Shown: positions 49,908 through 58,422 of the stretch, piece by piece
Position numbering within the stretch: position 1 is the stretch's first letter
Layout of the letters: each line of letters begins with the position of its first letter
Made by a program: the position numbers and the translations under genes
Source of the DNA: Vreelandella olivaria
GTDB taxonomy: Bacteria > Pseudomonadota > Gammaproteobacteria > Pseudomonadales > Halomonadaceae
Reading direction: 5' to 3'
Assembly (NCBI RefSeq): GCF_023507745.1
Contig: NZ_JALPZO010000164.1
Coordinates: 62,001 to 126,000 of the forward strand
DNA: 64,000 nt
The notes under the pieces: generated by a model
The model's database searches: none
Seen by the model: only the letters and a program-made list of their open reading frames with translations
What the model was told of the DNA's origin: nothing

Positions 49908-50693
49908 CTAACCACACTTAGACCAGCCACAGCCTGCATAGCAGGTGGGGCAGCCATCCATCATAATTAACTCACCGCGGCACTCAGGGCAGTTTCCCAC
50001 GGAAGCAGGGCTACTGCCTTGTGTCTTTTTTGCGGTGGTGTCTGCTCCTCCAATCGGTTCGACAGCACCCTGTTCCATGGCATCGCTCAGGGCTGACTCA
50101 TCTGGCTGCCACGCATAGCCGTGCTGCATACGATGCGCATAACGCTCTACCAGTGTTTCTACAGGTACCTGATTACCATCCTGATCAAGAAAACCACGTC
50201 GATAGAGAATCTGCTGGATAGACCAGGCAATGGCCGCCACCTCTGAATCATGGAACATCGGTTTGTTCCAACGATTCATACCACAACGTACCAGGCCTTT
50301 ATCCCAGGCCACTTTACGCAGGTCTGCTACCGCCTGGGTCACATAGCCACCACGTGCCGCCAACGACAGGCTGCGCATGGTGGCAGTAATCCACTGGTGT
50401 TCACTGGAAAGCTGTCCAGAGGGAAAGAAAAACTCGACAGGGCGTTCGATAACAACGCGCTGACCACTGATCACACCTTCAACGGGCATGAAGGAGACCA
50501 GCAGATAGACTTTCTTACGCCCTTCCGCGCCGACATAAGAGATCTTTTCAGAAACAGCTTCCAGAGTGCCTTCAGGGCGAGAAGGAATCCTTACCGTCAG
50601 TGGATTCTCTTCGGCCAGCTCTGGGGCAACCACAGCCTGCTCCGGCTGTTTGATGCGATAACCAACAATTTTTGAGGTAATTTCAACGGCCAT
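49908..50693 (-). CDS. nrdJb: Class II ribonucleotide reductase small part NrdJb
   Basis: C-terminal portion of a split adenosylcobalamin-dependent ribonucleotide reductase. GGAG lies 6 nt before the ATG at 50693, so this start is preferred to 50705; product 261 residues. It contains the TSCPD-like region (NRWNKPMFHDSEVAAIAWSIQQ). It ends with a cysteine-rich tail, CPECRGELIMMDGCPTCYAG, then CGWSKCG, which includes the C-terminal Cys needed to re-reduce the active site. In P. aeruginosa NrdJa and NrdJb are both required for activity. It lies 57 bp after nrdJa in the same operon. Confidence 0.9.
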   Translation of the reverse strand: MAVEITSKIVGYRIKQPEQAVVAPELAEENPLTVRIPSRPEGTLEAVSEKISYVGAEGRKKVYLLVSFMPVEGVISGQRVVIERPVEFFFPSGQLSSEHQWITATMRSLSLAARGGYVTQAVADLRKVAWDKGLVRCGMNRWNKPMFHDSEVAAIAWSIQQILYRRGFLDQDGNQVPVETLVERYAHRMQHGYAWQPDESALSDAMEQGAVEPIGGADTTAKKTQGSSPASVGNCPECRGELIMMDGCPTCYAGCGWSKCG

Positions 50694-50750
50694 AACGTTC
50701 TCCATTTAGCAAAGGTGTATGTGCTTTGTTCTCAAAGAGGTTGCCCATAC

Positions 50751-52862
50751 TTACCATTTGCCATAGGTGCCCTCTTTTAGTGCATCAAACAGGTTAGCAG
50801 CGTTGTGCTCCTCACCGTCGTAAACCACTTTCTCATCACCGGAAAGCTCCAGGGTTTCGCCATTTTCCAACTCAAACACATACGTTGTGTTTTTAAGGTC
50901 ATCCTCTCGCACCAGTACACCCTGGAAAGCCTCAGGGTTAAAACGGAAGGTAGTGCAGCCTTTCAGGCGGCTGTCGTATGCCTGCAGGTAAAGATCCTGG
51001 AACCGCTCAAATGGAAAGTCAGTAGGCACATTCACGGTCTTGGAAATCGCCGAGTCTATCCACTGCTGAGCAGCAGCCTGCACAGCCACGTGCTGTTCAG
51101 GTGTGACCGAGTCAGCGGTAATAAAATAGTCCGGCAGGTCGCTTTCCACCGCTTCCGCCGCAATAAAGTGGCGGTAAGCAGCCAATTCAAACGACACAAC
51201 CTCTACCTGCTCTTTGGTCTTCTTACCTGACTGGATAATGTTACGAAAGTAGCGATGCGAGAACGAGGGTTCAATACCATTAGAGGCATTGTTGCCCAAT
51301 GACAGTGAAATAGTCCCCGTGGGCGCAATAGAGCTATGGTGCGTAAAGCGCGCCCCATGCTCTGAAAGCGCCGCCACCAACTCAGGTTCAAGCCCAGCCA
51401 CTTTCTCCATGTACCGGCTATAGCGGGCATGTAAAATACGCCCTGGTACCTTGTCGCCTACTTCATAGCCATCTTTAGCAAGCTGAGGGCGCTCCCGCAT
51501 CATTTTCGGTGTGATGGTGTGCTCTTGTTCGAGTACCGGCGCCATGCCTTTCTCTTTGGAAAGCTCCAGCGCCTGCTTCCAGCCTTCAAGAGCAAGGTGA
51601 CGACTGACTTCTTCGGTAAATGCCAGCGACGCTTTGGAGCCATAGGGAATCTTCAGCATGGTCAGCGTCGACCCAAGCCCTAAAAAGCCCATACCATGGC
51701 GCCGCTTGGCTTCGATTTCACGCTGCTGCTGGGGCAGTGGCAAACCCGCGATTTCTACCACGTTATCCAGCATGCGGGTAAAGATTGCGACCACTTTCTT
51801 ATAGCGTTCCCAGTCAAAACGCGGTTTATCGCCAAACGGCTCTATCACAAACTTGGTCAGGTTCACTGAACCCAGCAGGCAGGCGCCTTCTGGTGGCAGC
51901 GGCTGCTCGCCGCAGGGGTTCGTGGCACGGATATCTTCGCAGAACCAGTTATTGTTCATGCGATTGACCTGATCAATCAGAATAAAACCCGGCTCGGCGT
52001 AGTCGTAAGTGGAGGACATAATGGTGTCCCACAGCTCACGCGCTTTAATCACTTCAACGATACGGCAGGCAACGCGACCTTCGTTATCAACCGTATAGCC
52101 CTCTTCCACTACCGGCCAGTCACGGTAAATCAGATCCTCGGCGTTGACATCGTCTTTTTCGCCGGGATGCAGCGGGAACGCCAATGGCCAGTCAGCATTG
52201 TGTTTCACCGCTTCCATAAACTCATCGGTGATCAGCAGGCTAAGGTTAAACTGGCGCAGGCGGCCGGCTTCCCGTTTGGCTTGAATAAACTCACGCACAT
52301 CCGGATGCCCCACATCAAAGGTGCCCATTTGAGCGCCACGGCGACCACCTGCAGATGCTACGGTAAAGCACATCTTGTCGAAAATATCCATAAACGCCAG
52401 TGGGCCGTTGGTGCCAGCACCGGCACCAAATACAAAGGCACCTTTATGGCGTAGCGTCGAGAAATCGTAACCAATGCCCGCGCCGGATTTCAGCGTCATA
52501 CCGGCATCGACAACTGAGCCCAAAATATCGCGCATGGAGTCATGAATAGTACGGGATACCGTACAGTTAATCAGGCTTACAGCAGGCTTGTACTCTTCAG
52601 CGCCCGCGTTGGATAGAATCCGCCCAGCGGGAATAGCGCCGTTTTCCAATGCCCAGCGGAATTTGGGCAACCACTCATTGGCCTTATCGCCCTCAACGGC
52701 AGCCAGCGCCCGCGCAACGCGTTCAAAGGTAGCACCGACGTCCTGATCAACAGGGCGACTATGGCGATCCTTTAGACGATATTTGGCATCCCATATCTCC
52801 CGAGAAGGAGCTTGTAGCGGGACATCGTTAGAGGTTTTCATAGCCTTTTCAGCGGTGCTCAT
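50751..52862 (-). CDS. nrdJa: Class II (adenosylcobalamin-dependent) ribonucleotide reductase NrdJa
   Basis: Catalytic part of the B12-dependent reductase, which makes deoxyribonucleotides with or without oxygen. AAGGAG lies 9 nt before the ATG at 52862; the frame can be opened from a GTG at 52880, but that codon overlaps the Shine-Dalgarno. The 703-residue protein includes the barrel with LKSGAGIGYDFS, the thiyl-radical Cys region ATNPCGEQPLPPEGACLLGS, and LSLGNNASNGIEPSFSHRYF. It lacks the C-terminal redox Cys pair, supplied by NrdJb. No cobalamin riboswitch is apparent in the 208 bp upstream. Confidence 0.95.
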   Translation of the reverse strand: MSTAEKAMKTSNDVPLQAPSREIWDAKYRLKDRHSRPVDQDVGATFERVARALAAVEGDKANEWLPKFRWALENGAIPAGRILSNAGAEEYKPAVSLINCTVSRTIHDSMRDILGSVVDAGMTLKSGAGIGYDFSTLRHKGAFVFGAGAGTNGPLAFMDIFDKMCFTVASAGGRRGAQMGTFDVGHPDVREFIQAKREAGRLRQFNLSLLITDEFMEAVKHNADWPLAFPLHPGEKDDVNAEDLIYRDWPVVEEGYTVDNEGRVACRIVEVIKARELWDTIMSSTYDYAEPGFILIDQVNRMNNNWFCEDIRATNPCGEQPLPPEGACLLGSVNLTKFVIEPFGDKPRFDWERYKKVVAIFTRMLDNVVEIAGLPLPQQQREIEAKRRHGMGFLGLGSTLTMLKIPYGSKASLAFTEEVSRHLALEGWKQALELSKEKGMAPVLEQEHTITPKMMRERPQLAKDGYEVGDKVPGRILHARYSRYMEKVAGLEPELVAALSEHGARFTHHSSIAPTGTISLSLGNNASNGIEPSFSHRYFRNIIQSGKKTKEQVEVVSFELAAYRHFIAAEAVESDLPDYFITADSVTPEQHVAVQAAAQQWIDSAISKTVNVPTDFPFERFQDLYLQAYDSRLKGCTTFRFNPEAFQGVLVREDDLKNTTYVFELENGETLELSGDEKVVYDGEEHNAANLFDALKEGTYGKW

Positions 52863-53070
52863 ATCACAAAACTCCTTCACAACGGGGTGAATGTGGCGCC
52901 CAAAACAGTGCGATTATACGCCGTGCCAACACGAAGTATAGACTTGACTTCACACTATATGCGGCGTTTTTTTTCGAATCCACTACCAGATATAGGAAAA
53001 TCAGCGCGTTACCCTTTTGCTGGCGTCAAACTCGCTATAGGCTATGGGTTTTCCTAGGCGGTACGGCTTT

Positions 53071-53628
53071 ATGCAGACGATTAAACGTTTATCTTATCTC
53101 GCCATTGGCTGCGCCTTATTGGCAGCGGCACCCATAGCAGTCGCGGTTACTTTTAACACCGACCAGATCGAAGAGCATGATCACTGGCAGTCGCTGGTGC
53201 TGACGCTGGGTAATGAACGTCACTTCCGTGCCGTTGAGATCCAGAGTTACTCGGATGCTACTTTGAGCCTTAATGCCACTCAAGGCGTGTGTGATTTACC
53301 CTGGCTGGAGATGCGGGTCACCCTGGATCAGCAACAGAGTAAAAGCCGTGCGATTAATCTGGTGCCGACCAGACTGAGAGTGGATGAGCAGCCAATGATA
53401 GATACCATGGCTGAATTTATTACCGAGCGCGGTGATGATGGTTTTTACACTCACTTCTATCTCAGCGATATACAAACGCTGATGAGCGACATGCGCCAGG
53501 GCGAACAGCTGTTTATTGGCTTCGACCAGCAAGACAGAGAGCCTTGGTATATGACGTTTAGTCTGGCAGGCGCAGATAAAGCTATCGAACGTATGCAAAC
53601 ACTGTGTAATGCTCCAGAAAGGGAGTAG
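53071..53628 (+). CDS. Secreted protein of unknown function
   Basis: I do not recognise the family. The ATG at 53071 starts a classical signal peptide (MQTIKRLSYLAIGCALLAAAPIAVA, cleavage near residue 25). The frame is also open from 53044. The 185-residue product is mostly beta-rich in appearance and contains two cysteines in the mature part (GVCDLPW and the C-terminal LCNAPERE), which could form a disulfide. No motif for an enzyme or transporter was seen. It is convergent with the phytochrome-like cyclase gene and divergent from nrdJa. Confidence 0.75.
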   Translation: MQTIKRLSYLAIGCALLAAAPIAVAVTFNTDQIEEHDHWQSLVLTLGNERHFRAVEIQSYSDATLSLNATQGVCDLPWLEMRVTLDQQQSKSRAINLVPTRLRVDEQPMIDTMAEFITERGDDGFYTHFYLSDIQTLMSDMRQGEQLFIGFDQQDREPWYMTFSLAGADKAIERMQTLCNAPERE

Positions 53629-53660
53629 CCCATCCATACCTGGGTGCTGAGGGACTTGGT

Positions 53661-55691
53661 TTATTGCATTTGCTCGACGGCTATTTCAATCCGATTGCGT
53701 CCACTGCGTTTTGCCCGGTACATCGCCGCATCAGCACGGGCCATTAAGCTTTTACAGCTATCGCCTGGGCGCCATATTGCTACCCCAATACTAACGGTTA
53801 TCAGTTGTTCAAGACCGTTCACATGAAGCGTAGCCACCAGGCTACGCAACCGCTCCGCCAGCCCCACGGCAGCCTCCAGATCAGAGTGAGTGGCTAATAC
53901 CACAAACTCTTCACCTCCCCAACGCCCCAGGTTATCGCAACCCCGTAGAGAACTTTCAACAAGGCGCGCCAGAGATACCAGAACATCATCACCCAGGGAA
54001 TGCCCATAGGTATCATTGATCTGTTTAAAGTGATCCACATCAAACAGCAGCAGCGCGAAGGCCGCACCATAGCGCTTTGCAGCCACTAACTCTGCATCAA
54101 TAGCTTGTTCAATACGGTACCGGTTCCATACTTGGGTCAGGGGGTCAAAATGTGCCAGCTGTTCCAGGCGCTGATTCGCCTCAGCCAGCGCTTTACGTTC
54201 GCGCTCCAGATGCATGTTAAGCGTGCTGATTTCGTAAGCGGAGATTGCCAATGTCAGGTCTTCGCCTAAATCCATCGCTGCGAGACGCTCTACCCGCTGC
54301 CAAGCCTCGCTTTTACCGATCACTTCTTCATACCATGCCGCAGAGGGTGACGCCATCATCCCAGGCTGGTGAGCCGTCGCTGGCTGCATGGCCCAATAGA
54401 GGGTTTCGACCTGCTCTGGGCGGAAAAAAACCAACCACCCACGCTGGGCAGAACTCATTGGTAGCGGCACCGCCAGAACACCACACTGCTCAGGCATGGC
54501 CAGAGATGCGGTCAGCGGCTCTTTGGTCACATCCCGGGTACACCAGGGGCCACTATGCACATGGGCTTTTTCCAGCCGCATAATGAGTTGACTGATCGCC
54601 TCTGGAGTAGGCGTATTACCTGACTGATAAATACTTCCCTTCAACCATAGTGCGACACCGTGAGCCCTGAATAGCGCCATCCACGTATCCGCCTGCTCAA
54701 ATAGTAGCTGATGTGGGCTTTGTGGCTCAAAACGGGCATTGGTGGATAGCACCAGACTATCCTGCACACGCTGCAAATAACGCGCCTCCTGGCGCGCCCG
54801 CAGCAGTAATAAACGCTGAGTGGCCATTTGTACCAGAGTACGCACCGCATCCCGTACTGACGGTGTCACCGGGTGTGGCATGGCCGAGTGACAAAACAGT
54901 AGCCCCCAAAGTCCGCTATCTCCCTGCATGGCAATGCTTAATGCACCGCGTACGCCCAGGCGCTGTAAATAATGGCTTTGCTCTGAGGCTGGCGCACGCA
55001 GGAAACTATCATTGAGTGCCACGCTACAGTCATCTGGAATTAACCGCTCGGTAGGCCCTGACACATCTTGAATGAGCCGCACCGGATGGCGTTCGTATGC
55101 GCGCCGTAGCGCCAGGGGGAAATCACTGGCAGGGAAGCGCTGCCCCAGCAGAGGTGCCAGGCGCCCTCCACGGGCCTCCGCAACGATCAGCCCGTGCCAA
55201 TCACTGTCAAAGTGGCAGATGGAAACGCGGTCGTGACCGGTTAACTCCTGAACCGCTGTCACCAGATTATCGAGTAGCTCTTCTTGATGGGTCGCCTCTG
55301 CGAGATGCATCAGCCGCTCGTTCACGGTGCCCAACAAGCGTCGTTTACCCAAGGGGTTCAAGGGTTCAATTTCAATCACCACATACGCTCCCGCTCGATA
55401 AGCATGGAGTTGAAAACGGGTAGCGTTAAAAGGGCGGGAGAAAGTCAGTGGACCAGGCAAGCGCTGCTGCCCCTGTAATTCACGGCGCACACGCTGACTT
55501 AAGCGCTTGCCTAGTAAGCCCGAGAGCGTCTGATCACCCTCTTCGGTTACTATAAGGCCAAGTAATGCAGCAAAGTTGCTACTGACTGCCTGGATGCGCC
55601 GACTATCGGCATCAAGCACCATCAAGGCGCCAAACGATTGCAGTAGCGGGTGATGCTTCGACACGAAGATAGCCTCGATAAATCTATTCAC
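53661..55691 (-). CDS. Phytochrome-fold diguanylate cyclase (PAS-GAF-PHY-GGDEF), probably without bilin
   Basis: Sensor enzyme that makes cyclic-di-GMP. The 676-residue product has an N-terminal PAS-like part (SFGALMVLDADSRRIQAVSS), a phytochrome GAF with RFPASDFPLALRRAYERHPVRLI and GLWGLLFCHS, a PHY domain with SPSAAWYEEVIGKSEAW, and a C-terminal GGDEF with WGGEEF near residue 592 preceded five residues earlier by an RGCD inhibitory site. Biliverdin-binding features are missing: no Cys before the PAS domain, the GAF His near the bilin replaced by Gln, and PRxSF changed to SPSAAW. Its GTG start overlaps the motB stop (GTGA), so it is cotranslated with the motor stator. Confidence 0.9.
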   Translation of the reverse strand: MNRFIEAIFVSKHHPLLQSFGALMVLDADSRRIQAVSSNFAALLGLIVTEEGDQTLSGLLGKRLSQRVRRELQGQQRLPGPLTFSRPFNATRFQLHAYRAGAYVVIEIEPLNPLGKRRLLGTVNERLMHLAEATHQEELLDNLVTAVQELTGHDRVSICHFDSDWHGLIVAEARGGRLAPLLGQRFPASDFPLALRRAYERHPVRLIQDVSGPTERLIPDDCSVALNDSFLRAPASEQSHYLQRLGVRGALSIAMQGDSGLWGLLFCHSAMPHPVTPSVRDAVRTLVQMATQRLLLLRARQEARYLQRVQDSLVLSTNARFEPQSPHQLLFEQADTWMALFRAHGVALWLKGSIYQSGNTPTPEAISQLIMRLEKAHVHSGPWCTRDVTKEPLTASLAMPEQCGVLAVPLPMSSAQRGWLVFFRPEQVETLYWAMQPATAHQPGMMASPSAAWYEEVIGKSEAWQRVERLAAMDLGEDLTLAISAYEISTLNMHLERERKALAEANQRLEQLAHFDPLTQVWNRYRIEQAIDAELVAAKRYGAAFALLLFDVDHFKQINDTYGHSLGDDVLVSLARLVESSLRGCDNLGRWGGEEFVVLATHSDLEAAVGLAERLRSLVATLHVNGLEQLITVSIGVAIWRPGDSCKSLMARADAAMYRAKRSGRNRIEIAVEQMQ

Positions 55692-56362
55692 CCCTCGACC
55701 TGTTGCCTGAGCAACAGTTCAACGCGTCGGTTGGCGGCTCGCCCGTCCGATGTAGCGTTACTTTCCATGGGTTGGGTATCGGCATAACCGACCGCCCGCA
55801 TGCGTGAAATAGCAATCCCCTGGTGCTCCAGGTGTCGCACAACGGCTATTGCGCGCCCCACCGAGAGCTCCCAATTAGACGGGAACCGGGCAGTAGAGAT
55901 GGGAATATTATCCGTATGCCCTTCCACTGAAATCTGACCATCAAAGGCCTCTAATACTGATATCAGGCTTTCTAACACATCTTGCCCCTGGGGCGTTAGC
56001 ACTGCATCACCACTTGGGAACAAAAGACTATCATCAATGCGTAACGTCACCCCTTCCTGCCCCTGGGAGACGCTGACGCCTGGGATATTCACTTCCGTCA
56101 TCTGCGGCTGCAAGCCACTATGGCGTGGGTGTATACCCGTGGCCAGACTAGCCAGAGGGAGTGACGTAATGGCGCTTGCTGTACGCATTCTGTCACTATC
56201 AAAGGCTGCACCGCCACCCGGCGGCGTTAAGGCAAGCAACAGTACAAAGAGCGTGATCAACAGCGTTAAAACATCTAAATAGCTTGTCAGCCATCCTTCA
56301 TCACCCTCCCCTGCAGCAGCGGGAAGCTCCAGAGCCTGCCGGGAATCACGATCCAGCATCAC
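55688..56362 (-). CDS. motB: Flagellar motor stator protein MotB (MotD/PomB-like)
   Basis: Peptidoglycan-anchored stator subunit. The 224-residue protein has one transmembrane helix (about 25-45) with the proton- or sodium-accepting Asp near residue 30 in GWLTSYLDVLTLLITLF. A short periplasmic linker follows, then an OmpA-like domain (DSLLFPSGDAVLTPQG, VEGHTDNIPI, NWELSVGRAIAVV). The cytoplasmic N-terminus is short. It follows motA by 1 bp and overlaps the cyclase gene. Ion specificity cannot be read from the sequence; a halophile may use Na+. Confidence 0.92.
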   Translation of the reverse strand: MMLDRDSRQALELPAAAGEGDEGWLTSYLDVLTLLITLFVLLLALTPPGGGAAFDSDRMRTASAITSLPLASLATGIHPRHSGLQPQMTEVNIPGVSVSQGQEGVTLRIDDSLLFPSGDAVLTPQGQDVLESLISVLEAFDGQISVEGHTDNIPISTARFPSNWELSVGRAIAVVRHLEHQGIAISRMRAVGYADTQPMESNATSDGRAANRRVELLLRQQVEG

Positions 56363-56363
56363 A

Positions 56364-57182
56364 CTACCCTTTTACCGAGGAGCTGGCCGATGGCCGAGGT
56401 TTTACAGTGGCATCCCGTATTTCATCATGATAGTTGGCAACAAAGGAGTTCAGCGTTTCTTCAATAAAGGACGGCAGGCGGCGCTTGGTGATCAGTGAAA
56501 TACCTTCAAGCACCATATTCATGGTAATTAAGCGCTCTTCTGTGCGCCGCTCCAGCTTTACTGCAACGGGCTTGAATACCAGATTAGCGAGCAGAATACC
56601 GTAGAACGTTGTCAGCAGTGCAACTGCCATACGGGGGCCTATCACGTCCAGATCGCCAGCCTCCATCACCTCCAGCATATTGACCAGCCCTACCAGCGTT
56701 CCAATCATGCCAAAGGCAGGAGCGTAGGTCGCCATGGTGCGGAAGATTTGCGCTTCTGCATGTTCGCGCGCTTTTAACCGTGCGATACGCCAACGCAGCA
56801 TATCAAAAATTTCATCCTCTTTGGTGTTGGCAATCACTAACTGGATACCCGTGCGCAGAAAAGGGTTACGGGTATGCTCAAGTTCTTTTTCCACCGCTCG
56901 AACATCACCTTTGAACCAAAGGCGGGACATGGAGACGAGTTCGTTAATATCGTCCCTTACATAAGTGTTTTCACGCCGAAATACCAAACCTACCAAACGT
57001 ACCACACGTACGACTTCTTTCAGCGGATAGCTGATAAACGTAGCCGCTAGAGTACCGGTGATGACAATCGCCAGGCCGGGGAAATTGATAAAGCTTTCTG
57101 GGGACTCTGCGGTAAAAAACAGCACGCTTACCAGCAGCAGCATGCTGGCAAATATACCGATCAGCGTAGATGGATTCATCAA
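56364..57182 (-). CDS. motA: Flagellar motor stator protein MotA (MotC/PomA-like)
   Basis: Membrane stator subunit that forms the ion channel with MotB and contacts FliG. The 272-residue product has four hydrophobic segments, the conserved SFINFPGLAIVITGTLAA at the start, a large cytoplasmic loop, and ATYAPAFGMIGTLVGLVNML with the conserved prolines in TM3. It lies 36 bp after fliA, with no chemotaxis genes between. The compact size fits MotC/PomA-type stators rather than the 295-residue E. coli MotA. Confidence 0.93.
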   Translation of the reverse strand: MMNPSTLIGIFASMLLLVSVLFFTAESPESFINFPGLAIVITGTLAATFISYPLKEVVRVVRLVGLVFRRENTYVRDDINELVSMSRLWFKGDVRAVEKELEHTRNPFLRTGIQLVIANTKEDEIFDMLRWRIARLKAREHAEAQIFRTMATYAPAFGMIGTLVGLVNMLEVMEAGDLDVIGPRMAVALLTTFYGILLANLVFKPVAVKLERRTEERLITMNMVLEGISLITKRRLPSFIEETLNSFVANYHDEIRDATVKPRPSASSSVKG

Positions 57183-57218
57183 CGGCTCCTCGCCGGTTGC
57201 AAGTGATTGAGACGGACA

Positions 57219-57926
57219 TTACGCAGTGTCATGCAAGCGGGCGCGTAAACGGCTAACGGCCTGGCTATGCATCTGCGATACGCGGGATTCAGTAACACCC
57301 AACACAGCGCCGACTTCCTTTAAGTTCATTTCTTCCTGGTAATACAACGCCATGAGCAGCTTTTCCCGCTCAGGCAACGCTTCTATCGCGGCAATGAGCG
57401 TCTGGCGCTGCTGAGTATCCAACAACTGTTCGAACGGCAGGTTAGCTGTATCCTCAGGAGCGGGCTCGCCACTATCGGCCACAAGCTCTTCAAACGGTAG
57501 CAAATGTCCACTGTTGGTATCGTTGAGCAGCTGTTGGTACTCACTGAGCGGTATGCCCAGCGCACGGGAAATTTCACCCTCTTCAGGAGGGCGCCCCAGC
57601 TGCTGCTCCAGCCGCCGAACAGCATCATCCATTGCGCGCGCTGAGCGCCGCACACTGCGGGGAAGCCAGTCTCGCGTACGCAGCTCGTCCATCATGGCAC
57701 CACGGATACGCTGACTCGCAAAAGTGGCAAATGTCGCGCCCTGAGCTGCATCAAAACGTCCAAGGGCCTCCAATAAACCCACCATACCCGCCTGAATAAG
57801 ATCATCGAGCTCTATGCTCGCGGGTAGCCTTACCTGCAGCGTTAGGGCCTGGCGTCTCACCAATGGCATGTATTGGGTTAACAGCTCACTTTGTTTGATC
57901 CTGCCTTGTGCTGTATACATCCTCAT
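57219..57926 (-). CDS. fliA: RNA polymerase sigma factor for flagellar operon (sigma-28)
   Basis: Alternative sigma factor that transcribes late flagellar genes. The 235-residue protein shows region 2 (DLIQAGMVGLLEALGRFD and SQRIRGAMMDELRTRDWLPRS), region 3 and region 4 (LNLKEVGAVLGVTESRVSQ-type helix-turn-helix). The ATG at 57926 gives a start MRMYTAQGR; a second ATG six bases on has a better-spaced GAGG and could be used instead. Next to flhE upstream and motA downstream. No anti-sigma gene flgM is in the window. Confidence 0.97.
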   Translation of the reverse strand: MRMYTAQGRIKQSELLTQYMPLVRRQALTLQVRLPASIELDDLIQAGMVGLLEALGRFDAAQGATFATFASQRIRGAMMDELRTRDWLPRSVRRSARAMDDAVRRLEQQLGRPPEEGEISRALGIPLSEYQQLLNDTNSGHLLPFEELVADSGEPAPEDTANLPFEQLLDTQQRQTLIAAIEALPEREKLLMALYYQEEMNLKEVGAVLGVTESRVSQMHSQAVSRLRARLHDTA

Positions 57927-57946
57927 GCCTCGCGGCTATACATTCT

Positions 57947-58357
57947 TCACTGGTAGTTCACTATCACCTGCAGCCCCTGTACCCGCACAGGCCGTATGCC
58001 AGGGGCTAGCGCAAAACGAAAGTGCAGGGGTAGATCTGCACGCTTACCGGCCAGTGCCATTGTCGTACCCCGCATACTGCTTAGGGATACACATTGTTCA
58101 GGGTGGCATAACCAAGCGTTGACCAGCGCTGCTGGCGGTGCTTCAAAACGCCATTGGACACGCTCTATAACCGCATTTTCAACATTCGCCGCCCCAGGCG
58201 GAGCAACAACCGGACGACTGCTGATAGGCCGGTCACTCATCACCACAAGCACGCTGGGCACTTGACTGCTCCAACTGCCGGTTGCCGCCTGCAGGCCACC
58301 GGAGCTGCCTATTACAATGGCGAGTACGGCTCCCTTACACCAGCTGAATAAGTGCAT
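57947..58357 (-). CDS. flhE: Flagellar protein FlhE
   Basis: Periplasmic protein known from enterobacteria, where it is encoded by flhBAE and has been linked to preventing proton leakage through the flagellar export apparatus. The ATG at 58357 gives 136 residues with a signal peptide (MHLFSWCKGAVLAIVIGSSGGLQA). The mature part matches FlhE by eye: WLCHPEQCVSLSSMRGTT (the LC...C pair) and the C-terminal QGLQVIVNYQ, which ends like E. coli NQVIVNYR. Finding it between flhF/flhG-like genes and fliA is unusual. The identification rests on these motifs, not a database search. Confidence 0.8.
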   Translation of the reverse strand: MHLFSWCKGAVLAIVIGSSGGLQAATGSWSSQVPSVLVVMSDRPISSRPVVAPPGAANVENAVIERVQWRFEAPPAALVNAWLCHPEQCVSLSSMRGTTMALAGKRADLPLHFRFALAPGIRPVRVQGLQVIVNYQ

Positions 58358-58422
58358 TAGTATTTCCAAAGCGAGTGCTGACTACCACTACAACCCGTAT
58401 CACTCTTCGTAGTGTTGCTCAT

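Noticed and set aside
52863..53070. Cobalamin riboswitch expected for a B12-dependent reductase
   Set aside because: The 208-bp region upstream of nrdJa is short and shows no B12-box-like sequence.
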